64,000 bases of DNA from Tropicibacter naphthalenivorans (GCF_900176475.1 NZ_FWXX01000007.1:164674-228673); one strand, 5' to 3'. Shown: positions 10,010-19,319, counted from the stretch's first letter. The notes: a model not told the origin generated them from the letters alone. Translations and numbers: made by a program.

Positions 10010-11950
10010 TTATTTCAGGTAACCTTGCGCTTTGAGATTGGCTTGTTTTTCTGGATTTGCCCACCAGAAGGACAGGTAGCCGAGGTCGTAGGGCGGAATT
10101 GTCTCCGGGTGTTCATACATGTCGTAGTACGCAACCCAGTGGTCGGCGATATATCCCGTCGGGATCATGATAAATTCGTAGCGTAGCGCGCGATCCAGTG
10201 CTTTCAGAGCGACATCCGTTTCATCCTGATTTTCGGCATTGAAGCTTTCGGCAATGATTGCGTCTACTAGAGGGCTGGCCAAACCGGCAGGGTTGAAAAC
10301 GCTAAAAGCGGCCTCTTCGGAGCCATACATTTGGCTCAACCCGCCGCCCGTCGAAAGAAATGTCCCGTATCGGGTGGAATAGAGGACGTCATAGTCCCGA
10401 TCCCGTCGACGATTGGTATATTGCGAGGGGTCCACTTTTTCCACCGACGCATCCACGCCGATTTGTTGGAGGTTTTGAATAAACGTTTCGTGCATCCCCT
10501 CAACCGACGAGTCGATATTGCTTGGGATCAGGAACGTCAGGCTGAGCGTGTTGCCTTGAGCATTGCGTCGCACGCCGTCATCGCCAACTTCCCATCCGGC
10601 ATTGCTCAGCAGGTTTGACGCCTGTCGCAGATTGCGCCGGTCGGGCAGGCGGGAAGCGTTGGATTCGTGAAATTGGTAAACGGGTGTGTCGTAAACGTCG
10701 CTCGGAACGACATCACCAAGCGATTGCAAAAATGCCAATTCGGCGCCAGTGGGCACATCGGTCGCTTCGATATGTGTGCCTTGGACAAAGGAACTGCGCG
10801 GCGAATACAGGCCAAAGAGCAGCGATTCATTGGTCCATTCAAAGTTAAAGGCCAAGGCCAAGGCCTCGCGCACGCGTTTGTCCTGAAGCGGTTCTTTACC
10901 AAGGTTAAAGACAAAACCGGTGGGATTGGGCGGGCTGCCGTCGGGCAGTTCTTCCTTTACTACGATGCCATTTTGGACCTTGGGGAAGTCATACCCCGTT
11001 GCCCATTGCTTTGGGTCACTCTCGGTGGTGAAGGTGTATTCCCCGGCTTTGAAGGCCTCGAATGCGGCGGTTTGATCGGCGAAGTACTCCAGCCGGATCT
11101 CGTCGAAATTGTTGCGCCCCGTTTGGTAGGGCAGGTCGGCCCCCCAATAGTCCTCGACACGTTTGTAGACGATGCGGCGGTTCACCTCAAAGCTGTCCAG
11201 ACGATAGGGGCCAGAGCCAGGGGCAACCTCGAGTCGGGGTTGATCTAGGCGGCGGTTTTCGGGATCGGCTTCGAACCACGCCTTTTGGAAAACCGGGGTT
11301 GAGCCTGCGGTCTCAATGCGCGAACGCTTTGTTTCCTCAGGATTAAAGGTGAATTTAACCGTGTAGTCATCCAAGGCCTCTGCGCCGGTGATCATCTTGG
11401 ACACGGCGGCGGCATAGGACGGCAAGCCTTGGGTCGTGAACAGCTTGTGAGAGTAGACCACATCATGCGCGGTGACGGGGCTGCCATCCCAGAACTTGGC
11501 GTCCTGCCGCATGTGAAAGATCACCCAATCGCGGCTCTCGGGGTACTCCAAGCTTTCGCAGAGCAGGCAGTAGTATTGACCGACGCTATCCTCGACCGAC
11601 TCGATCAGCGAATCGTATTGCAAGGTCGTTAGCGCACCAGAGCGCCCCTTGACCGTGTAGGGGTTCAGACTGTCGAAGGTGCCGGTTGCGCCAAGCACCA
11701 GCGCCCCGCCCTTGGGCGCATCTGGGTTAACGAAATTGAAGTGGGTGTAATCGGCGGGGTAGTCGAGGTTGCCGAAATATGAATACCCATGCGCCGTGGT
11801 GACGTTTTCGTCTTGGGCAAAGACACTGGACGCCAACAGCGCGACGCCAAGCGCCAGCGCCCCGGTGGCCCAAGGACGCAAATCGGGCAAAGCGCGGGCC
11901 TTGGCTGCGGCGCGCGGACGGTGCGAGGGGCGTTTGTGCAGGACGGTCAT
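10010..11950 (-). CDS. yejA: Periplasmic peptide-binding protein YejA
   Basis: This 646-residue solute-binding protein (SBP family 5) is exported. It has an extended basic N-terminus, a hydrophobic stretch ([19 protein letters not shown], about residues 27-45) and a likely signal-peptidase I cut after SSVFA. The mature part begins with [18 protein letters not shown] and contains the family features PDAPKGG and WEFTLGS-like strands. Length is typical of YejA. It heads the operon with yejB, yejE and yejF. The basic region before the hydrophobic core is longer than usual, and an internal start cannot be excluded. Confidence 0.92.
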   Translation of the reverse strand: MTVLHKRPSHRPRAAAKARALPDLRPWATGALALGVALLASSVFAQDENVTTAHGYSYFGNLDYPADYTHFNFVNPDAPKGGALVLGATGTFDSLNPYTVKGRSGALTTLQYDSLIESVEDSVGQYYCLLCESLEYPESRDWVIFHMRQDAKFWDGSPVTAHDVVYSHKLFTTQGLPSYAAAVSKMITGAEALDDYTVKFTFNPEETKRSRIETAGSTPVFQKAWFEADPENRRLDQPRLEVAPGSGPYRLDSFEVNRRIVYKRVEDYWGADLPYQTGRNNFDEIRLEYFADQTAAFEAFKAGEYTFTTESDPKQWATGYDFPKVQNGIVVKEELPDGSPPNPTGFVFNLGKEPLQDKRVREALALAFNFEWTNESLLFGLYSPRSSFVQGTHIEATDVPTGAELAFLQSLGDVVPSDVYDTPVYQFHESNASRLPDRRNLRQASNLLSNAGWEVGDDGVRRNAQGNTLSLTFLIPSNIDSSVEGMHETFIQNLQQIGVDASVEKVDPSQYTNRRRDRDYDVLYSTRYGTFLSTGGGLSQMYGSEEAAFSVFNPAGLASPLVDAIIAESFNAENQDETDVALKALDRALRYEFIMIPTGYIADHWVAYYDMYEHPETIPPYDLGYLSFWWANPEKQANLKAQGYLK

Positions 11951-12103
11951 GTGTTTCTCCCTGATCGGTCGAGACCTTCGGTGGATTCATTCCACAGCAT
12001 TCTTGGTTAATTTTAAGCTAAGTGTTTCGGCTGACCACATTCAAGGTGAGAATATACCTGCAATTAGATGAAAACACTGTGAGGTTCCGGTGAACCGGCA
12101 AAG

Positions 12104-12133
12104 AAAAAGGCCGCGACCCCTAGGGGTGCGGCC
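12104..12133 (-). terminator. Rho-independent terminator after cycM
   Basis: The stem is GGCCGCgACCCC / GGGGTgCGGCC, read on the minus strand just after the cycM stop and followed there by TTTTTC. A strong intrinsic terminator for cycM. Confidence 0.88.
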
Positions 12134-12157
12134 CAAATCACAGGTTTTCAAAAGGGC

Positions 12158-12676
12158 TTAGCCGCCCAGCGTCGCCAGATACGCGATCAGGTTCACGCGA
12201 TCCGCCGGCTTGTTCAGGCCAGAGAACGACATGGTCGTGCCCGATGCCGAACCGCGCGGGTTTTCGAGGAAGGTGTTCAGGTTCTCGGCAGTCCAGACGT
12301 CGCCAACCTGGTTCAGCGCACCCGAGTAGCCAAAGCCAGCAACCGAACCGATGGCGCGGTCGACCACACCGTTCAGGTGCGGGCCGGTCTTGTCGGTGCC
12401 GTCGATGGCGTGGCAGGCGCGGCATTTGCCAAAGACTTTTTCGCCCTTGGCGGCATCGGCGGAGGCCATCATGGTCGCAAAGTCGATTTCTTCTTCGGGC
12501 TCGGCAGCGGCGCCGCCGTCGTCCACTTCAATCACGTAAGCGGCGTGGACTTCTTCGCCGTGACCACCGACTTCGGTGTGGTACAGCGTTTCCGCCGTCC
12601 ATTTTGCCAGCAGGAAAACCAGGAAGGTGCCGCAAACGCCGCCCACGGCTTTGGTAAGTGTCATCGTGTCAAACAT
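12158..12676 (-). CDS. cycM: Membrane-anchored cytochrome c of the CycM / c552 type
   Basis: The 172-residue protein has an uncleaved N-terminal membrane helix (TKAVGGVCGTFLVFLLAKW, about residues 8-26). An acidic Ala/Glu linker follows, and a class I cytochrome c domain has the haem motif CRACH near residues 85-89. The distal methionine is probably in GTTMSF. This architecture matches CycM of Paracoccus, which carries electrons between the bc1 complex and terminal oxidases. Its haem domain closely resembles the C-terminal domain of SoxD and the first domain of SoxE in this window. It is monocistronic with its own terminator. Confidence 0.9.
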   Translation of the reverse strand: MFDTMTLTKAVGGVCGTFLVFLLAKWTAETLYHTEVGGHGEEVHAAYVIEVDDGGAAAEPEEEIDFATMMASADAAKGEKVFGKCRACHAIDGTDKTGPHLNGVVDRAIGSVAGFGYSGALNQVGDVWTAENLNTFLENPRGSASGTTMSFSGLNKPADRVNLIAYLATLGG

Positions 12677-12803
12677 TGTGGTGCCCTGTTCGTCAGAAAG
12701 CAGTATTCCGGCGCGTGTCTATTGCTTCCCATCTTGCAAAGCAAGGTGTAGAAGGCGCGACCAATCGCCCGCATGCCGGGGTATGCAGAGAAAGTTGTGA
12801 AAA

Positions 12804-13637
12804 ATGCCGCAGAAAATTGCGTTCCAAGGCGAACTTGGCGCCTATTCGCATCAAGCTTGCGTCGATGCACGCCCGGATATGGCCCCGCTGCCCTGTAAAT
12901 CCTTTGAGGATGTGATCGCCGCGGTGCGCACGGGGGCGGCTGAATTGGCGATGCTGCCGGTGGAAAACACCACCTATGGGCGCGTGGCGGACATCCATCG
13001 CCTGTTGCCAGAATCGGGTCTGCGGATCGTGGACGAAGCCTTTGTCCGGGTGCACATCAGCATGATGGCGCTGCCCGGCGTGCAGATCGAAGAGCTCAAA
13101 TGCGTGCGCGCGCATCCGGTCCTGCTGCCGCAGGCCGCGACCTTTTTGAAAAAATACGGGATCGAGGGCGAAGCCTGGGCCGATAGCGCCGGTGCCGCGC
13201 AGGAGCTGGCGGACACGCAGTCGCGCGAGATGGGCGTGCTGGCCTCGGACCTCGCGGCAGAGATTTACGGGCTGCACATCTTGGCGCGGCACATCGAGGA
13301 TCACGCGCATAACACCACGCGGTTCCTGATCATGGGCAAGGAGCCCAATCTGGAGCGGCGCGGCGCGCATGGGATGATGACGACCTTTGTCTTTCAGGTG
13401 CGCAACATTCCGGCGGCGCTGTACAAGGCGATGGGTGGATTTGCCACCAACGGCGTCAACATGACCAAGCTGGAAAGCTATATGGTGGGCGGCTCTTTTA
13501 CCGCGACGCAGTTCTACGCCGATATCGAAGGGCACCCGGATGATCCGGCGGTGCAGCGCGCGCTGGAAGAGCTGGACTACTTTACCGATGTGCTGGAGAT
13601 CCTCGGGGTCTACCCGCGCGATCCCCGCCGCGACTAA
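12804..13637 (+). CDS. pheA: Prephenate dehydratase
   Basis: This enzyme converts prephenate to phenylpyruvate in phenylalanine synthesis. The 277-residue protein has a periplasmic-binding-like catalytic domain with the opening KIAFQGELGAYSHQAC, the substrate region LPVENTTYGRV and the catalytic TRF motif inside HNTTRFLIMG. A C-terminal ACT domain (about residues 195-277) probably binds phenylalanine, with MTKLESYMVGG in place of the classical ESRP loop. That replacement is common in alphaproteobacteria. There is no chorismate mutase domain, so this is the monofunctional type. Confidence 0.95.
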   Translation: MPQKIAFQGELGAYSHQACVDARPDMAPLPCKSFEDVIAAVRTGAAELAMLPVENTTYGRVADIHRLLPESGLRIVDEAFVRVHISMMALPGVQIEELKCVRAHPVLLPQAATFLKKYGIEGEAWADSAGAAQELADTQSREMGVLASDLAAEIYGLHILARHIEDHAHNTTRFLIMGKEPNLERRGAHGMMTTFVFQVRNIPAALYKAMGGFATNGVNMTKLESYMVGGSFTATQFYADIEGHPDDPAVQRALEELDYFTDVLEILGVYPRDPRRD

Positions 13638-13743
13638 GCCAAACGGTATCTAAAGGGGCGCTGCGCGCACAGGGATAGCCGCCCCGGCCATTGGCCCGGT
13701 CGGCCCGTTGTCGCGCGGGGATAGGGCAGATGTCCGGTCGAGG

Positions 13744-14202
13744 TCAGATCAAGAGGCTGGCGGCACCTTCGTGTTTCAGGAGGTGGACCTTGGTTTCGAT
13801 GCCGGTGCCGCCTGAGAAGCCGCCAAGGCCGTCCCGCCCCAAGACGCGGTGGCAGGGGATCAGCAGCGGCAGGGGATTGCCGCCGCAAGCCTGCCCGATG
13901 GCTTGGGCCGGGACGCCCAGCGCCGAGGCCAGATCGCCGTAGGTGCGTGTTTCGCCAAAGGGGATGGCCGACATGGCGGCGCAGACGGACGCCTGGAAGG
14001 GCGAGCCTTGGACGTGCAACGGCAGGTCAAACTCTTTGAGGTCATGGGCAAAATAGGCGTCGATCTGGCGCTTGGCCTCTGACAGCAGCGGCGTTGTGTC
14101 CTGCCTGTGTGCGCTGTCCCACGTGAGCCGTACGAGGCTCTCATCCTCTTGGGTGAGGGTCACGGGGCCGGTAGGGGTTGGGACAGTCAGCTGGGCGCGC
14201 AT
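13744..14202 (-). CDS. ogt: Methylated-DNA--protein-cysteine methyltransferase
   Basis: This is a suicide DNA-repair protein that takes alkyl groups from O6-alkylguanine onto its own cysteine. The 152-residue product carries the active-site motif PCHRV with the acceptor at C117, preceded by the DNA-binding segment YGDLASALGVPAQAIGQACGGNPLP. It is followed by GLGGFSGG. Family length for the Ogt-like form is about 150-170 residues. It has no Ada regulatory domain. It is a single gene, convergent with pheA. Confidence 0.95.
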   Translation of the reverse strand: MRAQLTVPTPTGPVTLTQEDESLVRLTWDSAHRQDTTPLLSEAKRQIDAYFAHDLKEFDLPLHVQGSPFQASVCAAMSAIPFGETRTYGDLASALGVPAQAIGQACGGNPLPLLIPCHRVLGRDGLGGFSGGTGIETKVHLLKHEGAASLLI

Positions 14203-14303
14203 GGGGGCAGGCTAGGCGGGACTGCGGGGCAGGGCAAGGCGTGGCGCTTTTCAGCGGGGGCGCTTTTGTCTAACAGGGGGGGCAGTGAGGCAAGGGGACC
14301 GAC

Positions 14304-14789
14304 ATGCAGGATACGGAAATTGCACGGGTGAGCGCTTCGGCGCCGCGCAGGGTCATCGGGGTGGCCGCGATGATGGGGCTGGGGGCGCTGCTGCTGTACG
14401 TGGCCTTGGCGACGCCGCCGAGCCTGATGTGGCAGGCGTTTCTGGTGGTGCTGGGGATCGCCGCGCTTTGGGGCGGGCAGATGCTGTGGCAAGCGACCGG
14501 GCACGCGCTGATCCTGACCGAGGAGGCGCTGGTCGACAGCGATGGCACGGTGGTCGCGCGGCTGGAGGATATCGCCAAGGTCGACCGCTCGCCCTTTGCC
14601 CTGAAGCCCTCGAACGGGTTCCTGTTGATCCTCAAGGAGCCGTCGTCGCGCGTGTGGCGGCCCGGTCTGTGGTGGCGTACGGGCAAGCGGGTGGCCGTTG
14701 GCGGCGTCACCTCTGGGGCAGAGACCAAGCCTGTCGCCGATATGATCGCGCTGCGGATCGCGCCCCCCATGGGGTTTGACCCGGAATAA
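14304..14789 (+). CDS. Small membrane protein of unknown function
   Basis: I do not recognise a named family. The 161-residue protein has two adjacent membrane helices (about residues 17-38 and 42-60), then a soluble domain with alternating beta strands (HALILTEEALVDSDGTVVARLEDIAKVDR). That pattern resembles the PH-like region of small bacterial membrane proteins. It is followed by an intrinsic terminator, so it is probably a separate unit. Coding is supported by codon bias, by a ribosome-binding-site-like AGGGGACC and by the uninterrupted frame between two well-defined neighbours. Confidence 0.75.
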   Translation: MQDTEIARVSASAPRRVIGVAAMMGLGALLLYVALATPPSLMWQAFLVVLGIAALWGGQMLWQATGHALILTEEALVDSDGTVVARLEDIAKVDRSPFALKPSNGFLLILKEPSSRVWRPGLWWRTGKRVAVGGVTSGAETKPVADMIALRIAPPMGFDPE

Positions 14790-14799
14790 AACGCAAAAT

Positions 14800-14838
14800 C
14801 CCGGCAAAGCGCGATGGCCTTGCCGGGGGTTTTCTTTT
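14800..14838 (+). terminator. Rho-independent terminator after the 14304 gene
   Basis: CCCGGCAA and TTGCCGGG form an eight-base-pair stem across a twelve-base loop, followed by GGTTTTCTTTT. It separates the gene from the convergent Tad-like cluster. Confidence 0.82.
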
Positions 14839-14854
14839 GCCTATGCGCGGGGCG

Positions 14855-15553
14855 TTAGTTGCCCTTGCCCTTTTTCGAGGGTTCGATGTTCAACTGGCCG
14901 CTGTCGTTCACGCAATCGGTGGCGTTTTCGGCGTTGTTGTTGCACAGCGAGTTGCCGGGCGCATCTTGGTCACCGTTGCCCCAACCGTTGTTCTGACCCG
15001 GATCGTAAAAGATGATCTGCGGCGCGTAACGCGGACGGGTAAAGCTGTAGGTGGTGATGTCGAACTCGGACAGGCCAACCTCGAACGCGGGGTCGTATTT
15101 GTCCCATGTCTCGACCAGCACCAGCTGTTCCGAATTGCCCGCCACCGGCAGGCGTTCGGTCATCCCGTTAAGGTCGCCGTTGTTCATGGGCGCTTGACCG
15201 CCGCGGGCCTCGGACCATTCCAACGACCACTTTTTGTTGTTGGCGTTGTACTCGGCCACGGTGATGCGCATGACGCTTTCACCGTTTTGCGATTTGTTCA
15301 TCACGTTCAACAGCTTGAAGGCGTTGTCGATATAGGTGTCGTCGATCGGATCGGTTTCCCGAGAGATCATGTCACCAATCACGTAGTTGGCCTTTTGGTT
15401 CACGGCCTGCTGGCGGAACACGTCAAAGTAGACCCAGCCCACGCCGAACAGCCACAAGAGCGCCGGCATGACGATCACCGCTTCGACGGTGACATAGCCG
15501 CGCGTGTCCTTGGCAAAGGCGCGCAGACGGGAAGTGAGGATGGATTTCAGCAT
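14855..15553 (-). CDS. TadE/TadF-like pseudopilin with a C-terminal QNNGWGNGDQ module
   Basis: The 232-residue protein has a short basic N-terminus, the prepilin-like motif TRGYVTVEAVIVMP (Gly followed five residues later by Glu) and one membrane helix at about residues 19-42. An extracytoplasmic domain includes DMISRETDPIDDTYIDNAFKLL. That segment is also in the plus-strand paralogue at 24004 (SDALSRETDPIDNAYLDGMVDLL). It differs from the paralogue by a C-terminal extension that carries the 25-residue module at residues 187-211, then a Lys/Gly-rich tail. It is the last gene of a three-gene minus-strand cluster. The function in pilus or surface assembly is inferred from the family only. Confidence 0.82.
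   Translation of the reverse strand: MLKSILTSRLRAFAKDTRGYVTVEAVIVMPALLWLFGVGWVYFDVFRQQAVNQKANYVIGDMISRETDPIDDTYIDNAFKLLNVMNKSQNGESVMRITVAEYNANNKKWSLEWSEARGGQAPMNNGDLNGMTERLPVAGNSEQLVLVETWDKYDPAFEVGLSEFDITTYSFTRPRYAPQIIFYDPGQNNGWGNGDQDAPGNSLCNNNAENATDCVNDSGQLNIEPSKKGKGN
14921..14995 (-). repeat. 25-codon module, copy in the TadE/F-like gene
   Basis: This encodes residues 187-211 of the 14855 protein, starting QNNGWGNGDQDAPG and ending SLCNNNAENA. The same 25 residues occur in the TadG-like protein at 20138-20212, and with one change (Trp to Phe) at 22196-22270. At DNA level it differs from the 20138 copy at eight codons, all synonymous. Confidence 0.9.
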
Positions 15554-15565
15554 AGCCCGTCTCCT

Positions 15566-16102
15566 TTAGGTGGGTTCGTGCACAAAGGCGGTGGTCGAGA
15601 TGATCGCGGTGTAGCCTTGGGCATCTTTTTTCATGCTGCCGCCCAGCATCCCTGCTGGGGTGATCGGCTGGTATTTAAAGCACGCGCGGATCATCATCAT
15701 TTCATGCGCACCGCCGTGTTCAAAGTTGCGCAGCGGCGTGATCGCCTCTGGCGCAGTGTCGGTGCATTGTGCCTTGGCCGGGGGGTCCGACCAGTCGCGC
15801 AGGTCCAGACGCACCATTTCCAGATGCAGCTTGTCCATGCAGTCGGGCAGGATATTGGCGCTCGAACAGATCTTTTCCTTGATGATGTCGTTCGAGGTGC
15901 CGCCCGTCCCCAGACGCAGGTCACGCACCGCCTGGTCAAGGCTGCGCTCTAGCGCGGTATGACGGACGGTGACGGTGCCCAATTCGATCGAAGAGCCGAT
16001 CAGGGCCAGGAAAACCGGGGTCCACAAAGCGACCGGGACCACCATGGACCCATCTTCGCGCTCGAGGAAACGACGCAGGGGGTTCTTGAGAAAGCCGATC
16101 AT
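15566..16102 (-). CDS. TadE-like pseudopilin protein (minus-strand cluster)
   Basis: This 178-residue protein has one N-terminal membrane helix after REDGSM and an extracytoplasmic domain with a cysteine pattern (KICSSANILPDC, ACFKYQP). It matches the plus-strand protein at 23464, also 178 residues, along its whole length: RHTALERSLDQAVRDLRLGTG against RHAMLERGVDLVTRDIRLSTG, and TTAFVHEPT against TSAFVQEPR. Position 23 is Pro where the paralogue has the prepilin-type Glu (IEFAL). The start overlaps the upstream tadG-like stop in an ATGA arrangement. Confidence 0.82.
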   Translation of the reverse strand: MIGFLKNPLRRFLEREDGSMVVPVALWTPVFLALIGSSIELGTVTVRHTALERSLDQAVRDLRLGTGGTSNDIIKEKICSSANILPDCMDKLHLEMVRLDLRDWSDPPAKAQCTDTAPEAITPLRNFEHGGAHEMMMIRACFKYQPITPAGMLGGSMKKDAQGYTAIISTTAFVHEPT

Positions 16103-17535
16103 TGGGTGAGCCTCAACTGGTTAATGGTGTGTGCAATCGACGAAAACGCATCGGCGATATCCAGACCTTCCACACGGAAGAAGTGCGAGGGCGAGGACGC
16201 GCATTTTTGCAGAACAGACGCGCCGTGGTCGGTGGTTTCAAAGCCAACGGTCCAGATGATCACACCCTGGTCCTTGGCGGCGGAACAGATGTTGTTCAGC
16301 AGGGTGTCGCCCTGTGCGGCGTTGTACTTTTGCTCGTAGAAGTACCCCCAGTTGTTGGAGTGCACCGCGTTCACGAGGTAGTACCACATGTTGTAACGCG
16401 CCCAGAGCTGGATTTCCGAGTCCGAGTTGTAGGCCCAGTCGCGGATGCGCATGGACTGGTCATGCTGACCGTCGGTCATCAAAACGATGGTCTTGATGGT
16501 CTCGGTGTCTTCGTATTGGACGGGACGCCCAAGAAAGGCGCTGTCCACGGTGCTGCGCGAAATCAGGCCAGAGGTGACGTTCTGCGTGCTGGGGTCCAGC
16601 AGGGCCGCGCCCCACTTCATCCCCAGGAACATCGAGGTGCCCGCCCGCGGCTGCAACGCGTCAATCTGCGCCTTCAGCTCGGTGATGTCCTGGCTGAACG
16701 GGGTGATCCGCTCATAGCTGAACTGCGGGCAGATCGTGTCATCGCGATCGTTGGCCCCAAAGTAGTTCCACTGGAAGTGCTGGGTCTGCTCATAGGTGAT
16801 GTCATAGTTCAGCTCGGTGCTGGCGAATTCCTCATCGGGGAATTCCAGACAGTGCGAATAGCCGTGCCGCCAGTTCACATTCAGATTGCTCGCGATGTCC
16901 GGGCCGGGGTTCACGTGCTCGGAGTAGGGCACCAGCGAGATCGACACGAGGTCTTTGTTCGCCGGGGTCAGCAGCGTGTCGAAAAAGCTCTTTGCGGCGG
17001 TGCGCAGGTTCGACATCTTGTTGTTGTCGGCCATAGAGCCGGACACGTCGAGTACCAGCGAGACCTCGATCTTGTTCACGCCTTCCTCGGCGCGGGCCAG
17101 CCCATCAACGCCCAGCGATTTGACGCCGAGCAGTTTCATGAAGTTGGCCTGGATCTCTGCCGTTCCGGTGGCGGTGACGCGGCGGGCGTTGATGCCGCCC
17201 CCCGTCTGCACATCCACCAGCGTGTCCGACATGTTCATGGCGCGGAAGTAATCCTCGACCACGAATGTCGGGTCCATCTCGTTTTGCAGATCGGCTGCGG
17301 CCAGCACGGCGCGGTCCAGCGTGTTCTGAATCTTGTTCCGTTTCAGTTCGGCGTGGATCATATCGATCCCGATACCGCCAAACACCATCATCACCAGCGC
17401 GCCGGTGATGGCGAGATAGGACATGTTGCCGGATTGGTCGGACCAAAACCGCCCCAGCCAGCCGCCTGTTGCGGAGGTGGCAGAGTTTTGGGGGCACGTC
17501 ACACTCGTTACCTGTTTATTCATTTCGTTCGACAT
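16099..17535 (-). CDS. TadG-like protein with von Willebrand A domain, without the QNNGWGNGDQ module
   Basis: The 478-residue protein has an N-terminal TadE/G-like segment (DQSGNMSYLAITGALVMMVFGGIGIDM, membrane helix at about 37-58). A von Willebrand factor A domain has the metal-site motif DVSGSM (D163, S165, S167) and, later, IVLMTDGQ. The C-terminus SHFFRVEGLDIADAFSSIAHTINQLRL is shared with both plus-strand TadG-like proteins. It lacks the QNNGWGNGDQ insert: after VNPG it goes straight on. TadG proteins are accessory components of Flp/Tad pili, but no secretion ATPase or platform gene is in the window. The codon start at 17535 is the outermost plausible one. Confidence 0.85.
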   Translation of the reverse strand: MSNEMNKQVTSVTCPQNSATSATGGWLGRFWSDQSGNMSYLAITGALVMMVFGGIGIDMIHAELKRNKIQNTLDRAVLAAADLQNEMDPTFVVEDYFRAMNMSDTLVDVQTGGGINARRVTATGTAEIQANFMKLLGVKSLGVDGLARAEEGVNKIEVSLVLDVSGSMADNNKMSNLRTAAKSFFDTLLTPANKDLVSISLVPYSEHVNPGPDIASNLNVNWRHGYSHCLEFPDEEFASTELNYDITYEQTQHFQWNYFGANDRDDTICPQFSYERITPFSQDITELKAQIDALQPRAGTSMFLGMKWGAALLDPSTQNVTSGLISRSTVDSAFLGRPVQYEDTETIKTIVLMTDGQHDQSMRIRDWAYNSDSEIQLWARYNMWYYLVNAVHSNNWGYFYEQKYNAAQGDTLLNNICSAAKDQGVIIWTVGFETTDHGASVLQKCASSPSHFFRVEGLDIADAFSSIAHTINQLRLTQ

Positions 17536-17882
17536 CCCGTCACCTTTCCCCCGAGTTTTCCCAGGTCAAAGTCCACGTTTCACACGTTGCGATAGACGAA
17601 TTTATGCCATTCCATGATGGCCAAAATGGGGCGCATTAAGTTGCAATTTGCCCTTAAATTTAAGGGAAATGTAGACATTCACGGGTCTAAATTGCGCTCT
17701 GTTTCCATGGTCCCAACAATGCGCCGAAATCATCCGAAAAGGTGCCTGCCAGTTGGGCGCCACGTGGACAGATTCCTTTTCGCCGGGGAACCGATGCGCG
17801 TTAACGTGATTATTACGCTGAAATCGTAGGCACAAAGAAGCTGACCAAAAGCATATGGCAGCATCTCATCGGGAGGCATCTT
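17536..17882. promoter_or_regulatory. 347-bp divergent intergenic region with a 16-bp palindrome
   Basis: The region separates the minus-strand tadG-like gene from gdh on the plus strand, so it must hold promoters for both. It contains the perfect palindrome CCCTTAAATTTAAGGG at 17651-17666 and is richer in A and T than its surroundings. Short open frames here (about 70-78 codons on both strands) have no recognisable features or ribosome-binding sites. I do not call them genes. GGGAGGC eight bases ahead of 17883 is the gdh ribosome-binding site. Confidence 0.65.
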
Positions 17883-19319
17883 ATGTCCGTTGGACCATCG
17901 AACGAACCCACTTTCAGACAATCCGTGGACCTGATGTATAACCGGGCTGTCTCTTTGATGGACCTGCCGCCGGGGCTCGAGGAAAAGATACGGGTGTGCA
18001 ATGCCACCTATACGGTGCGTTTCGGGGTGCGCCTGCGCGGGCAGATCCAGACCTTTACCGGCTATCGTTCCGTGCATTCCGAACATATGGAGCCGGTCAA
18101 GGGCGGCATCCGCTTTGCCCCCGAGGTCAATCAGGACGAGGTAGAGGCGCTCGCTGCCCTGATGACCTATAAATGTGCGCTGGTCGAAGCGCCCTTTGGC
18201 GGCTCCAAGGGCGGGCTGTGCGTCGATCCGCGCAAGTATGACGACCACGAGCTGGAACAGATCACCCGGCGGTTTGCCTATGAGCTGATCAAACGCGACC
18301 TGATCCACCCCTCGCAGAACGTGCCTGCGCCGGACATGGGCACCGGCGAGCGCGAGATGGCCTGGATGGCCGATCAATACGCACGCATGAACACCACCGA
18401 CATCAACGCGCGCGCCTGCGTGACCGGGAAACCCTTGAACGCGGGCGGCATCTCTGGCCGGGTCGAGGCGACCGGGCGCGGGGTGCAATACGCCCTGCGA
18501 GAGTTCTTTCGCCACCCAGCGGATGTGGCCGCCGCAAAGATGGATGGCTCGCTGGACGGCAAGCGGGTGATCGTGCAGGGGCTGGGCAACGTCGGCTACC
18601 ACGCCGCCAAGTTCCTGTCCGAAGAGGACGGGGCCAAGGTCATCGGCATCATTGAACGCGATGGCGCGCTGTTCGACCCCGAAGGCCTGAACGTGGAAAA
18701 GGTGCGCGACTGGATCGTCAAACATGGCGGCGTTTCGGGCTTTCCTGATGCCAACCACGGCGCGGACGGGGCAAAGGTGCTTGAAGAAGACTGCGACATC
18801 CTGATCCCCGCCGCTTTGGAAGGGGTCATCAACCTGTCCAACGCCCACAACATCAAGGCCAAGCTGATCATCGAGGCGGCGAACGGCCCTGTGACCGCGG
18901 GCGCGGATGATATCCTTCGGGCCAAGGGGGTGGTGATCATCCCCGACATGTATGCCAACGCGGGCGGCGTGACGGTGTCCTATTTCGAGTGGGTCAAGAA
19001 CCTCAGCCACATCCGCTTTGGCCGGATGCAGCGCCGCCAGGAAGAGGCGCGCCACCAATTGGTGGTCGATGAACTCGAACGTCTGGATGAGGCGATGGGT
19101 GACGCCTGGTCCCTGACCCCGTCCTTCAAAGAGCGCTACTTGCGCGGCGCCGATGAGCTGGAATTGGTGCGTTCGGGGCTCGATGACACCATGCGCATTG
19201 CTTACCAATCCATGCGTCAGGTTTGGCATGGGCGATCCGACGTGACCGACCTGCGCACCGCTGCCTACATTGTCGCGATCGAGCGTGTCGCCAGCAGCTA
19301 CCGCGCCAAGGGGCTGTAA
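17883..19319 (+). CDS. gdhA: Glutamate dehydrogenase (Glu/Leu/Phe/Val dehydrogenase family)
   Basis: This enzyme interconverts glutamate and 2-oxoglutarate plus ammonia with NAD(P). The 478-residue protein has the substrate-binding loop PVKGGIRFAP and the catalytic-lysine segment KCALVEAPFGGSKGGL, followed by PAPDMGTGEREMAWM. The Rossmann fold begins VIVQGLGNVGYHAAKFL, and EAANGPVTAGAD and PDMYANAGGVTVSYFEW are family signatures. Length is slightly longer than hexameric bacterial enzymes. It sits alone between the two Tad-like clusters. Its cofactor preference cannot be told from the sequence with certainty. Confidence 0.93.
   Translation: MSVGPSNEPTFRQSVDLMYNRAVSLMDLPPGLEEKIRVCNATYTVRFGVRLRGQIQTFTGYRSVHSEHMEPVKGGIRFAPEVNQDEVEALAALMTYKCALVEAPFGGSKGGLCVDPRKYDDHELEQITRRFAYELIKRDLIHPSQNVPAPDMGTGEREMAWMADQYARMNTTDINARACVTGKPLNAGGISGRVEATGRGVQYALREFFRHPADVAAAKMDGSLDGKRVIVQGLGNVGYHAAKFLSEEDGAKVIGIIERDGALFDPEGLNVEKVRDWIVKHGGVSGFPDANHGADGAKVLEEDCDILIPAALEGVINLSNAHNIKAKLIIEAANGPVTAGADDILRAKGVVIIPDMYANAGGVTVSYFEWVKNLSHIRFGRMQRRQEEARHQLVVDELERLDEAMGDAWSLTPSFKERYLRGADELELVRSGLDDTMRIAYQSMRQVWHGRSDVTDLRTAAYIVAIERVASSYRAKGL

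Noticed and set aside
17602..17835. Short open frames on both strands in the region before gdh
   Set aside because: No ribosome-binding site, no recognisable motif and both would overlap a promoter region and the palindrome.
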